NCBI GenBank assembly: GCA_017307755.1
Contig: JAFKGQ010000012.1
Coordinates: 372,001-436,000, forward strand
Direction of reading: 5' to 3'
Source of the DNA: Chitinophagaceae bacterium
GTDB lineage: Bacteria > Bacteroidota > Bacteroidia > Chitinophagales > Chitinophagaceae
Length of the DNA: 64,000 nucleotides
Shown here: positions 34,408-44,214 of the stretch, piece by piece
Position numbering within the stretch: position 1 is the stretch's first letter
Layout: each line of letters begins with the position of its first letter
Made by a program: the position numbers and the translations under genes
Notes under the pieces: model-generated
Seen by the model: the letters and a program-made list of their open reading frames with translations, nothing else
Told to the model about the DNA's origin: nothing
The model's database searches: none

Positions 34408-36114
34408 ATGTACCGAAAGTTACTGCTTCTCACCTGCGCGTCCCTATTTTGTCTGTGGGGCGGTGTTTATGCGCAGCAAGTGGAGCAAATGTTGCATGCA
34501 AAACCCGTCACTATTTCGGGTAATATCAGTCTGACCTCTATTTTTTATAAAGCCGACGGCATACCGGACAGGTACCTGCCTTTTAATTATGTCATTACGG
34601 GGTCGCCTGTGCTTTCGCTCTATGGCATGCAGATACCTGTATCCTTTGTCATCGGCAAGCAGCAAAGTAGTTTTAATCAACCTTTTAATCAATTTGGTCT
34701 AAGCCCCTCCTACAAATGGGTGACGGTCCATGCCGGCTACAGGAACCTTACCTTTTCTCCCTATACTTTGGCGGGTCATACCTTTTTGGGGGGAGGAGTG
34801 GAGCTGAACCCGGGCAAATTCCGGTTTGCCGCCATGTACGGGCAGCTCAACAAGGCGACCGCCCTGGATACTACGCAAAGTCTCTATTTTTCCAACTTTA
34901 CCTACAAACGCACGGGTATGGCCGTACGTATCGGGTATGGTACGGAGAGCAGCTTCTTCGACCTCATTGCCCTGAAAGCAAAAGACGACCCCAACAGTTT
35001 GCGGCAATACAAGGGACTGGCAGATTCCTCCGGCATCACGCCCGCCGAGAATACGGTGACGGGATACAATTTCCGGATGAGCTTTTGGCGGCAGCATCTT
35101 ATTTTCGAAAGTAATGGAGCGTTGAGTCTTTATACCAACAATATCAACTCGCCGTTGATCCAGGACTCTTCCTATGAAAAGGATGTCAAAAAGCTGGCAG
35201 ATCTCGTGCATGTCCGTACCAGCTCCGAATTATTCAGCGCAGTGGACGCAGCCATCCGCTGGAAATCAAAACTCTTTTCTGTAAAGCTGCAGTACAGGCG
35301 TGTGGATCCGGGGTTCCAATCCATGGGAGCCTATTTTCTGAATAATGACCTGGAGAATTATACGATCGCGCCGGCCTTTACGGCGTGGAAAAGAAGGATA
35401 AGGTTCAGCGGCAGTCTGGGGCTGCAGCGGGATGATCTCACCAGTAGCAAAAGGGCGAAGGCGAGTAAGGTCATCGGATCAGCCAATCTTAGCGCAGACC
35501 TTAGCCAGCGTTTTGGCATCGACGGCAGTTACAGCAATTATTCCGTCAACCAGACCGTAAAGACCATCCGCTTTGCAGACTCGTTGAAAGTGGTGCAATC
35601 CAGCACCCAGATATCGGTGACGCCAAGGTATATGATTCCGGGAGCCGTCCTTTCCCATTCTTTTATTTTTTCGGCGAACCTCAGCCAGGCAAAGGAGCTC
35701 AATCCCGGCAGAGCGGATAGTCTCAATGGGGACATCAACACCGGCAACTATCTTTTTACCTACCAGGCGAACCTGGTGCCTTCGCAGGCATCCCTGTTCC
35801 TTTCCCTGAATCATACCAAGATGAAAAGCCCGGTGTTGTCAGACGGCAACGATGGGGTGACATTAGGCGGCTCCAAAAGCTGGTGGAAGAATAAGCTTGT
35901 CTTTTCGCTCAGCGGGGGATACCTGCTCAGCAAGCGCAACGGGGAGAAGGGGACGATCCTCACCGGATCGCTGCAGGGGCGCTATAACTTTTATGGCAGA
36001 CACCAATTGCGGATCACGGGTTTTTATACGGGCAATACGCCGGATCACCCGACGACGGTGTATCCCAAATATTCGGAGTCAAGGGGAGAAATAAGCTATG
36101 GTCTTTCTTTCTGA
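34408..36114 (+). CDS. Outer-membrane beta-barrel-like protein
   Basis: A 568-residue protein starting at MYRKLLLLTCASLFCLWGGV with signal peptide ending VYAQ; the ATG at 34303 would add an unlikely arginine-rich leader. After the signal comes TISGNISLTSIFYKADGIPD, then a nearly continuous series of amphipathic strands with aromatic ends (FEVNGAL-like turns, KLFSVKLQYRRVDPGFQSMG, RHQLRITGFYTGNTPDHP), finishing EISYGLSF with a C-terminal Phe. This is the pattern of a large outer-membrane barrel. It overlaps nothing, but the next gene starts 22 bp on, so it heads the five-gene surface cluster. It could be the cluster's anchor or export partner; unproven. Confidence 0.7.
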   Translation: MYRKLLLLTCASLFCLWGGVYAQQVEQMLHAKPVTISGNISLTSIFYKADGIPDRYLPFNYVITGSPVLSLYGMQIPVSFVIGKQQSSFNQPFNQFGLSPSYKWVTVHAGYRNLTFSPYTLAGHTFLGGGVELNPGKFRFAAMYGQLNKATALDTTQSLYFSNFTYKRTGMAVRIGYGTESSFFDLIALKAKDDPNSLRQYKGLADSSGITPAENTVTGYNFRMSFWRQHLIFESNGALSLYTNNINSPLIQDSSYEKDVKKLADLVHVRTSSELFSAVDAAIRWKSKLFSVKLQYRRVDPGFQSMGAYFLNNDLENYTIAPAFTAWKRRIRFSGSLGLQRDDLTSSKRAKASKVIGSANLSADLSQRFGIDGSYSNYSVNQTVKTIRFADSLKVVQSSTQISVTPRYMIPGAVLSHSFIFSANLSQAKELNPGRADSLNGDINTGNYLFTYQANLVPSQASLFLSLNHTKMKSPVLSDGNDGVTLGGSKSWWKNKLVFSLSGGYLLSKRNGEKGTILTGSLQGRYNFYGRHQLRITGFYTGNTPDHPTTVYPKYSESRGEISYGLSF

Positions 36115-36136
36115 TATAATACAAATCATACATAAC

Positions 36137-39100
36137 ATGTCAATGAGATCACAGGACATATTATTCAGGATATCACTGGCCGTCTGTCTTTTGCTGGCTG
36201 GCACAACGTTATATGCCCAGCAGGAGATCGGGGTCAGCGTGCAGGTGGGCCGGATGCCGGACGGCCGATATCCCACCAAGATCTATCAGTTCAGGGACAA
36301 CCCGGGACTGGTGACCCTTACCCTGGTGAACCATGAACAAGTACCGCATTCCGTCTACCTGACGGGTAAGCTTACAGGCGATAATGGCGTGACGGTCATG
36401 ACGGGGAAAAATTATCAGCCGCCTACTACTATTGATCTGAAGCCCTTTGAGACGAGGAGGCTGAATGCCATCGAGTCTTCCTATCTCTTCGATGCCAATA
36501 ACCTCGTCTATCTGTCCGGCAGCGCCAGCATCAAGCCCTCCGTCTTTGGCGAACAGGGTTTGCCCGAAGGTACGTATCAGCTGTGTGTCCGTGCCGTTGA
36601 CGCCGCCACACGTAAACCTTTATCGGAGGAGGACCCGCTGGGGTGCAGCAATATATTTACGGTAGCGCTCCTGGAGCCGCCGATGATCCTGAACCCTTAT
36701 GACGAGCAGGACATCACGCCAATGGCGGTGCAGAGCATCCCCATCCGGTGGACGACGCCTGCCGGAGCCCCTCCTTCCACGGAGTACCTGGTTCGGATCG
36801 TTGAGATATTTCAAAAACGTAACCCCTATGACGCCATCCTTTCCGCATCGACGCCTTTTTTCGAAACCACGGTGAGGGGTACCCCTTTGTTCCTTTATTC
36901 CATCCAGCATCCTCGATTACAGGAAGGGCGTACGTATGCCATGATGGTCGTTGCTTCCGACCCCCTGGGCGGGGGCACCTTTCGCAATAACGGACGGAGC
37001 GAGGTAGTACAATTCACTTATGGGGCTCCGGGGGTAAGCGATCCCGGCGCACAGCAGGGGCAAGGGCAGGGCAGTGGCGGGAAAGTGGAATATGCCACGC
37101 ATACATTGAAGGGCAGGTTACTGGGGACATTTAAAAAGTCGGAACAGGGTAGTCTTGCCATCACCAGCAGGACCGGGGTTTCCTTTGCCGTGACCCAGGC
37201 TCCCATTCCGTCCACTTATGTCAGCGCCCTCTCTTCCAGCAGCGCCTTTGCGGTGCAAAAAACGGTGACGCCCCTTATCAAAATGAATGTGCTTGCGGCG
37301 ATGAACACCGACCCGACACTCCGGAGAACCACGTCTGCCGTCAGCAACCTTGCCGGACGGGTAGCCGACCGTGTGATAACCTTGCCGCCGCCACCCTTGC
37401 CCACCGACATCGTCTCCGGCTCAGGCAATCCCGCCACCGAATGCACCTATCAATCGGTGACACCGGACTCGGCTACGGATCGCTTCCCCATACCCGGCCT
37501 ATCCGTCACGCTGACCGGGGCCTTTGCGTCGGGTAATCAACATAGCACCTTGCTGGCAACAGGCAAGACGGATGCGGACGGCAATTATACGCTGCAGTTC
37601 CTGGACCCTGCCTTTGACGCGAGCAATGGGCTGCTTTCCCTGACGTTGTCCGTCAGTACCACCGACTTTGAGAATCCGAGTTTTTCATTACCCGTGTCTG
37701 TACTCACGGCAACCAATAATGACATCGGCAGCCGCACGCTGCTGGCCAGGACGATCCGGTTTTTCCCCAAAGCAATCTTTGATGATCAGGCGGCGGACAA
37801 AGAAAAAAGTTACGGTGTCCATATCTATCGTCGTGCGGACGATATACAGGCCCGTCCCTGGCTGGTGAATGAAGGGCAGACAGGGACTGCAAAAAAGAGT
37901 ATGGTAATGATCGATGGCATCCAGATGATGGAGATTGCTACCGATACGATCATTGCCACTGCGCCCGACAAGTCGTTTCTCACGATCTCGAAGACGGAAG
38001 CCGTGGGCGCCGGTCGGGTGTTCCTGGGCGGCAACCTCTATGTCCGGCTCATACCAGCGAGCGCCAGCTTCTGGGATTTGCGTTCCAGTGTCAGCGTGCT
38101 GAATGTCCCGCTGCCTGCCGACAAGATATTGCAGGCGCAGCTTACTTACAAGCTTGTTCAAAAACCATCGCATATCGAAGGTAAAGTATCTCTCCCGCTG
38201 GGTGAGAAAGGAGGCACTTTACCTGTACAAGGCGCTACCGTGCGTGTCATGTATGTTATAAAACAGCGGGTGCCCGGCACGCTGGACCCGAATGCGTTCG
38301 TGGGTGTAAAGAACCTTGCAACGAACATACCGCAACTTTCCGCAGGCGGGGCACCGTTGTCTGCAAGTGGCGGCGGTGGCGGTCTTGGCTCGAAGTCCCT
38401 GTTAAATCTTGTTTCCAACCTGGCCGGGCAAAGTGCTGCCAAGCCCGTGGTCCTGGAGGCAAAAAATAATAATGTGATCGCAGTGCAGCGATTGACCGAC
38501 TTGCTTTCGCCTGAGCCGGAGGTGAGCGCTGTGCCTGATGGCTATAGGGCCATTACGACGACGACGGACGAGCTGGGTAAATATTATGTCACCTTGCCCG
38601 CGATGGTGGATAATGCGGACATCATCGTGGATGTCATCAATACGCCTGCCGAGTTCAGGAAATTCTCCGTGTTGTATACGGATGGTAATAAACAGGCTTC
38701 GTTCAAGCTGGCGAAGGGAGCTTCCAAATTTGTCGATTTCTCGGTGAAGGCGGATGTGGCCGATGTAGTGGGAAGAGTGGTGGACGCGCTTGGCAAGCCG
38801 CTGGGCGGCGCCGTGATCAGTGTCAGGGGCAATACCATTACGCGGACGGGGCCGGATGGACTATTCCAGTTCAGCATTTTCCCTGGAACGCACACGGTTA
38901 CCCTGGAAAAAGAAGGCTTTGTAGTGAAGGATATCACTATCAATGTCCCTCAGCTGACAAATAATAAGGACAATACCTACCAGTCTAAATGGCTCGTGCT
39001 TACTACCATGCAAAAGAGTCAGATGACCCTTTCCCGTGTCAGTCAATCCCAGACGGTGCTCGCTTCCGTAGCGCGGGGCAATAAATTTTCCGCGGAGATG

Positions 39101-42100
39101 TTTGGTCTTGCTCCGGCAAACAAACCGCAGGGAGCGCTGGCGGCAACCACTTTCAATGCCAGTCTTGCCGCAGCCTTTGGTCTGTCCACTCCATCTCCGT
39201 CGTCGCAATATGAGACACCCCGGGAGTTTGCGGTGGACTTAAAAGACGTGGGATACCTGGATAAAATAGTGGGCAAAGCCCGTTTTCGTGTCATAGATGA
39301 AAGCACGGGGAAGGGTATCCCGGATACGCGTATCACCGTCTTTGACAGCACCAATAAGACGGATGTGAATGGAGAATGGTACTATGAAGGCTTTGGGGGG
39401 GCCACGGTAGTGACGCTGGTACCTCCGGCAGGATCAGGCTGTGCGGCCGACCAACGGTCCATGACTCTCACGGAGACGGGGAAGGAACAGGTGATCACCA
39501 TTTCTTTGAAAAAAGGCGTAAAGGTGACGGGCAAGGTCCTTTCGGGGAGCTCGGCCCTTGCGGGTGCGCGGATCATGCTGGATGACCAGGAATTTACGGC
39601 CGTGGTTTCTGATATAACGGGCAGCTATACCATGTTGGCGCCTGCGGGGAAGCATACGATCAGCGCAAGTAAAACGAACTATGTAGGACAGCAGTACCCT
39701 GATAAGACCCTGCCTGCCGACGGTCCGGTGGACTTCAATCTCAAGGGAGGGAATGGAAAGAATTATGGCAAACTGCTGGGTTTTGAAATAGAACTCTCCG
39801 ACGCGACGCCGGTGGGCTCCGCACAGGAGAAATGGAGCGGTCGTTTTGTCAACCTCCGGCCGGCGGATGGGAATATATCTCTTACGGCGGAGACTTCCAT
39901 TCCTTTCAGCGGATTGATCGTCTCTTTTGATGCCGGCGGCAATGCCCTTCCCAAGGATAATAAAGTGGCGACAGATATGACGGAGCTGCCGCTAAAACTG
40001 ATGGGTTATCTTCCCTTGCGGCTGACGGGTGACGATGTGCTCACTTTTACAGGCGCCGGCGGGACAGGCAAACTTGCCGGAAAGATGAAGCTGGACGCAG
40101 CGGCGATACAAGGCTATCGCGGCTGGACATTGGATAATACATCCACCCTATGGCTGGCTGCGGCGGGTGGGACCACTGCGGGGCCGTTAACACTCTTTAG
40201 TAGTGCCGGTGCGCAGCAGACTGCCGAAGGCTATAACCTCGTCACTGAAAGTGCCGCTGTCAACGCGCATGTATATGGGTTTGCCGTACAACTGGGCAAG
40301 GCTGTGGCCGTAGACAAGGATGGATTGCAATGTTCCGGCTCCATCGGGACGCCTGCATTGGGACCTATCCAATCGTTGTCCATCGGTATCGACAAACTCG
40401 CCATCAATCGCGCCTTGTCTGTCAGCGCGGTACTGCTGAAACAGGATAATATTCCCGATCTGGGCATCGGCAGTTGGAAGGCAGCTATCCGTGCACTCGT
40501 ATTTAACGAGGATGGCTTTACGCTGGGCGGCGCGCTGGCATTGAACATTCCCGGTTCGGATGTTTCGCAGGTGTCCTTTACTGACCTGGCCATGACAAAG
40601 GATGGGGTATTTGGCGGGAGCTTTTTGATCCCGGACGGAGGAATAAATATCATGTCGCTGGCGTCGCTCAGCACCGACGGCGTGCCGCTGAGCTTTGGCA
40701 GGGTTGGCAACAGCAATGTCTACAGGATCGGAGGGCGGGCAAGTTTTAAGGTCAACGTGCCTATCCTTGACAAGCCTTTTAAGATACCCTCTTTCGAGGT
40801 GCTGACAAATGGGGATTTTTCTCTGCAGACACCCGTGAATTATAGCACGACCGTTGGGCCTTTTGGATTTGCTGTCTCCAATCTCTATCTGAATATGAAG
40901 GATAATACGCCGTACATCGGCATCCAGGGAGAGTTTAAGGCGGATCTCTCCATCCTGAAATTTGAAATAGGAGATATCAAGGTAAAAAGATCCGCCGGCG
41001 GACCCGTCTTTACCGTGGACAAGCTGGGTGTAAAGCTGGATGTACCTGTCTTGCAGGCCTCGGCCCTTGTCGAATTTAAGGACAATGGTTTTGCAGGGGC
41101 CGGCAGCGTGGGAATAACGGGGACGCCTATCAACGCGTCTATCGACTTTCATTATTTCAACCGTAATGGCGTGACGGACCTGGGCGCCAACTTCTTTACC
41201 AACCTGCCTCCCATACCGATAGGCGTGCTGGTGACCCTGGACGGCATCGGGGGAGGATTTAACTATATTTCCGGTGGACCCAACGGCGGGTTTGCCGTGG
41301 ACATAAGGGGCAAGCTCTCCTTCCTGGGGACAGGTCCCCTGGTAGCGCTCGATCCCGTTGGTATCACGGTATCCAGCGCCGGGATCCTGAAAGGTTACGG
41401 AGATGTCGTCATCGGCGGCTATCTGAAAGCGGCCCATGCAGAGGCTGTGTTCAACGGACCTGAACGTACTTTCACCGTCCAAGTGCATTCGGATATGTCG
41501 CCGCTGGAAGGGCTGGCGCAGCAGTCCATCGACGGAGCATTGATCATCAGCGCCAAGAAGGATGATGAATTTGCCTTTCTTGGTTGTGCCATACAGGTGA
41601 AATTATTGGGTCTGATCGATAACCATGGCGAGATGGCGATAGGTATACGGGTAAAAGACCCGAAGACCCGCGGCGGTCTGGTATCCCAATATTTCCAGTA
41701 TGCTCCCGATGAATATATGCAGCAGCGGTTTTCCGGGGTCTATATCAATACCGCTACCCATGTGGGTATCCCCCGTGACAATCCGGTGGGTTTTGACCTG
41801 TATATCGCCAGCGCGAAGATCTGGGCGGAGACGGGTTTTCAGGCCTCCTTATTGCTCAACTTGGAAGAAGGGGCCTTTCGTATAAAATTTGGCGGCAAAT
41901 TCGATGCGGGTGCGGAGGCTTGTGTGGCGAAGATCGCTTGTATAAGCGTCAATGCGGGGCTGTGCTATCTTGTTGAAGGCGGGCGTAGTCCGTCGTTGGG
42001 TTGGAATTTTGGGGCTACGGCCACCGGCAGGTTTGAATTAGGCGCGGGGCTTGGCGCGGGTGACTGTGATGCCGGCTGTAATGAAATTGTAACTGTATGG

Positions 42101-42223
42101 GATGGATGTTTCGGCGGAGCTTTTAAGATCTGTGGCAATGCTTCGCTGGACTTCAGCTTTTCGCAAAGGGATGGACTAAACTTTAAGGCAAGGACGGGAG
42201 GGGACACGACCCCCTGCTTCTAA
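36137..42223 (+). CDS. Giant secreted protein (2028 aa) with TANFOR-like N-terminus and repeated carboxypeptidase-regulatory domains
   Basis: The start at 36137 gives a signal peptide (MSMRSQDILFRISLAVCLLL ... YAQ). Residues 25-180 (VGRMPDGRYPTKIYQFRDNP, GLVTLTLVNHEQVPHSVYLT) resemble the TANFOR region known from large Bacteroidota surface proteins. Then come several Ig-like/carboxypeptidase-regulatory modules, with signatures such as VVDALGKPLGGAVISVRGNT and GKTDADGNYTLQFLDP. The last 700 residues are Gly-rich beta repeats (GYGDVVIGGYLKAAHAEAVF), perhaps a beta-helix or solenoid, followed by a Cys-rich end (CDAGCNEIVTVWDGCFGG). I see no type IX sorting domain at the C-terminus. It is probably a cell-surface adhesin or stalk. 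Its neighbours suggest that it is made together with a barrel, an Fn3 protein and an NHL lipoprotein. Confidence 0.75.
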   Translation: MSMRSQDILFRISLAVCLLLAGTTLYAQQEIGVSVQVGRMPDGRYPTKIYQFRDNPGLVTLTLVNHEQVPHSVYLTGKLTGDNGVTVMTGKNYQPPTTIDLKPFETRRLNAIESSYLFDANNLVYLSGSASIKPSVFGEQGLPEGTYQLCVRAVDAATRKPLSEEDPLGCSNIFTVALLEPPMILNPYDEQDITPMAVQSIPIRWTTPAGAPPSTEYLVRIVEIFQKRNPYDAILSASTPFFETTVRGTPLFLYSIQHPRLQEGRTYAMMVVASDPLGGGTFRNNGRSEVVQFTYGAPGVSDPGAQQGQGQGSGGKVEYATHTLKGRLLGTFKKSEQGSLAITSRTGVSFAVTQAPIPSTYVSALSSSSAFAVQKTVTPLIKMNVLAAMNTDPTLRRTTSAVSNLAGRVADRVITLPPPPLPTDIVSGSGNPATECTYQSVTPDSATDRFPIPGLSVTLTGAFASGNQHSTLLATGKTDADGNYTLQFLDPAFDASNGLLSLTLSVSTTDFENPSFSLPVSVLTATNNDIGSRTLLARTIRFFPKAIFDDQAADKEKSYGVHIYRRADDIQARPWLVNEGQTGTAKKSMVMIDGIQMMEIATDTIIATAPDKSFLTISKTEAVGAGRVFLGGNLYVRLIPASASFWDLRSSVSVLNVPLPADKILQAQLTYKLVQKPSHIEGKVSLPLGEKGGTLPVQGATVRVMYVIKQRVPGTLDPNAFVGVKNLATNIPQLSAGGAPLSASGGGGGLGSKSLLNLVSNLAGQSAAKPVVLEAKNNNVIAVQRLTDLLSPEPEVSAVPDGYRAITTTTDELGKYYVTLPAMVDNADIIVDVINTPAEFRKFSVLYTDGNKQASFKLAKGASKFVDFSVKADVADVVGRVVDALGKPLGGAVISVRGNTITRTGPDGLFQFSIFPGTHTVTLEKEGFVVKDITINVPQLTNNKDNTYQSKWLVLTTMQKSQMTLSRVSQSQTVLASVARGNKFSAEMFGLAPANKPQGALAATTFNASLAAAFGLSTPSPSSQYETPREFAVDLKDVGYLDKIVGKARFRVIDESTGKGIPDTRITVFDSTNKTDVNGEWYYEGFGGATVVTLVPPAGSGCAADQRSMTLTETGKEQVITISLKKGVKVTGKVLSGSSALAGARIMLDDQEFTAVVSDITGSYTMLAPAGKHTISASKTNYVGQQYPDKTLPADGPVDFNLKGGNGKNYGKLLGFEIELSDATPVGSAQEKWSGRFVNLRPADGNISLTAETSIPFSGLIVSFDAGGNALPKDNKVATDMTELPLKLMGYLPLRLTGDDVLTFTGAGGTGKLAGKMKLDAAAIQGYRGWTLDNTSTLWLAAAGGTTAGPLTLFSSAGAQQTAEGYNLVTESAAVNAHVYGFAVQLGKAVAVDKDGLQCSGSIGTPALGPIQSLSIGIDKLAINRALSVSAVLLKQDNIPDLGIGSWKAAIRALVFNEDGFTLGGALALNIPGSDVSQVSFTDLAMTKDGVFGGSFLIPDGGINIMSLASLSTDGVPLSFGRVGNSNVYRIGGRASFKVNVPILDKPFKIPSFEVLTNGDFSLQTPVNYSTTVGPFGFAVSNLYLNMKDNTPYIGIQGEFKADLSILKFEIGDIKVKRSAGGPVFTVDKLGVKLDVPVLQASALVEFKDNGFAGAGSVGITGTPINASIDFHYFNRNGVTDLGANFFTNLPPIPIGVLVTLDGIGGGFNYISGGPNGGFAVDIRGKLSFLGTGPLVALDPVGITVSSAGILKGYGDVVIGGYLKAAHAEAVFNGPERTFTVQVHSDMSPLEGLAQQSIDGALIISAKKDDEFAFLGCAIQVKLLGLIDNHGEMAIGIRVKDPKTRGGLVSQYFQYAPDEYMQQRFSGVYINTATHVGIPRDNPVGFDLYIASAKIWAETGFQASLLLNLEEGAFRIKFGGKFDAGAEACVAKIACISVNAGLCYLVEGGRSPSLGWNFGATATGRFELGAGLGAGDCDAGCNEIVTVWDGCFGGAFKICGNASLDFSFSQRDGLNFKARTGGDTTPCF

Positions 42224-42234
42224 ATAAAACGACA

Positions 42235-44214
42235 ATGAACCGGGTAATAACAGCAACAATATTTTGTATACTATCATCTGCTGTATGGGCGCAGCAGGAC
42301 AACCAGGGCGTATTCGATTCACCCGTAATGCCGGGACCTTCGGGCGTTTATCTCTTTGCCTATGTCAAGGGACAGCATATGCAGCGACCGGCCCCGGGAC
42401 GGACCTTTACCCTGTATAAGGAAGATAAGAAGGGCGGTGGGTTTAGAAAACTGACGACCATGAACTTTCCGGCAAGCGCCGCCGAGCTGGCAAAAAAGCT
42501 CGACGGAGAGCTGCTGCAAGAGATACTGCAAAGAAAAAAGCTCAAGTCTGTGGAAGACCTGTATACGCAGCTAAAGGCCGGCAAGCTGGATACGTTGGGT
42601 CTGTACAGCAGCGCCTCCAATGTGCTGGAAGCGTTAGGCGTGTTATATATAGACAGGACTGCGACGCGGCGGGATATAGGCGTCAGCTATAGAATGGAAG
42701 TGGCCGAACAGGGCGGCACGCGTACTTTGTACCAGATGGGTTTGGGAGAGGTCCAGTACAGCCCGATGCCTGTATTTAAAAAATACAATGTTTATGTGTC
42801 CGACAGTGCGGCGATGGTCACCTGGTATGCCGTAAAAGGGAAAGCGCCTTATGCCAATGTTTTTTACAATGGGAACGCAAGCGCGCGTGTGATGGTCTAC
42901 TCCAGGAGGGATACGCTTTTTGCCATGTATAGCATGTCTACCGTGCCGGGTAGCAAGTTGCAGCTGTTTGTCAGACCGGAGGACATAGCGGGTAACGCGG
43001 GGTTTTCCTCCGACACGGTACGTCTGCTGGCGTTGAATATGAATAATACCCTATCCGTCACTCATCTAACGGCAAGGGATACATTTGGGCGTGTCGAGCT
43101 GCATTGGGACAGCCTGCCGGCGAAAGCCTATTACAGCGGTCTGCTGGTGCTAAAATCCCGATCGGCCACCAGCGACTATATAGTGGCCGATACCTTACCT
43201 GCCTCGGCAGTCTCTTATCTTGACAGGAGGGTACTAGGGGGTGCGCAATATTATTATAGAGTAGAGCCTATCCTGATCCATTTACCCCAGGGGGGGCGCA
43301 CTACGCCTGCCCTGGTGACGGTGACCACCAAAAAAAGAGAGGGGCGTCCTTCGCGTCCGCAAGGGCTGGCATATTCTTTTACGGAACGCCGGGATGTCCG
43401 TCTGAGTTGGCAGGCCGACGGCAAGCTGGATATCTTTGCTTATTATATCCTTCGGGGCACCTCTCAGCAAAATCTACAGGTAATTTCTCCCGCTGTGCGT
43501 GACACGGTGTTTATCGATAGCGTCGAACATTTGCAGCCGGGGACCACGTATGTATACGCCGTCAGCGCCATGAATATGGATATGCAATGGGGTGATACAT
43601 CGGCTCCTGTGAGCATGGTGCAGCCGGGGACGCGGCTTGTTACCTCGCCGGCGGGTATTACGGCAAGGGCTACACCGCAAGGCGTGAGACTGCATTGGAA
43701 TGATGTTTCACTAAGCGATGCGGGCGTTACGGGGTATCTTGTTTATAAAAGAAAAAAGGGAGACACATATTTTCAGCCGCTGACCATGCGTCTCTGGCAG
43801 TCCACTGTTTTTGTCGACACTACGAACATCCCGGCGGGGGTTTATGAATATGGATGTACGGCAGTTGACGCCTGGGGGAATCAAAGCATCCTCTCCACGT
43901 TGGCCCAGGTGGATCTCTCGGGGACGGATGTTATGGCAGCGCCTCCTGTCTTTGGTCTGAGGAATATAAAGGAGGGGATCGAGGTCAGCGTGCCGTCTTC
44001 GGTGAATACCATGGACACACAGACGAAGTACCTGCTCTATCGCCGGACGTTGAAGGAAAAGCAATACCGTAAAATAGGAGAGGTGCCGGCAGACCACCCG
44101 GTGTATATCGACAAGGCGGTGATGCCTGATCAATTGTATGTCTATGCCATCAGCGTCCGCAGCCAGAACGTCGAAAGCAGCAAAGGGGGTGAAAAGAGCA
44201 TCCGCAGAAAATGA
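42235..44214 (+). CDS. Secreted fibronectin type III protein
   Basis: A 659-residue protein with signal peptide to VWAQ. The N-terminal 250 residues have a helical stretch (AAELAKKLDGELLQEILQRK) and a domain of unknown type. From about residue 280 there are at least four Fn3-like modules, recognisable by repeated VELHWDSLPAKAYYSGLLVL, DVRLSWQADGKLDIFAYYIL, GVRLHWNDVSLSDAGVTGYL and IEVSVPSSVNTMDTQTKYLL openings with closing YVYAVSAMN / YVYAISVRS strands. Such modules are spacers or ligand-binding units of surface proteins. It begins 11 bp after the giant gene, and its TGA overlaps the ATG of the next gene (ATGA), so translation is coupled to the lipoprotein that follows. Confidence 0.85.
   Translation: MNRVITATIFCILSSAVWAQQDNQGVFDSPVMPGPSGVYLFAYVKGQHMQRPAPGRTFTLYKEDKKGGGFRKLTTMNFPASAAELAKKLDGELLQEILQRKKLKSVEDLYTQLKAGKLDTLGLYSSASNVLEALGVLYIDRTATRRDIGVSYRMEVAEQGGTRTLYQMGLGEVQYSPMPVFKKYNVYVSDSAAMVTWYAVKGKAPYANVFYNGNASARVMVYSRRDTLFAMYSMSTVPGSKLQLFVRPEDIAGNAGFSSDTVRLLALNMNNTLSVTHLTARDTFGRVELHWDSLPAKAYYSGLLVLKSRSATSDYIVADTLPASAVSYLDRRVLGGAQYYYRVEPILIHLPQGGRTTPALVTVTTKKREGRPSRPQGLAYSFTERRDVRLSWQADGKLDIFAYYILRGTSQQNLQVISPAVRDTVFIDSVEHLQPGTTYVYAVSAMNMDMQWGDTSAPVSMVQPGTRLVTSPAGITARATPQGVRLHWNDVSLSDAGVTGYLVYKRKKGDTYFQPLTMRLWQSTVFVDTTNIPAGVYEYGCTAVDAWGNQSILSTLAQVDLSGTDVMAAPPVFGLRNIKEGIEVSVPSSVNTMDTQTKYLLYRRTLKEKQYRKIGEVPADHPVYIDKAVMPDQLYVYAISVRSQNVESSKGGEKSIRRK

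Noticed and set aside
40187..41488. Long antisense frame (433 codons) under the giant surface-protein gene
   Set aside because: It mirrors the repetitive GC-rich codons of the sense gene, has no signal or domain, and the sense frame is supported by domains over its full length.
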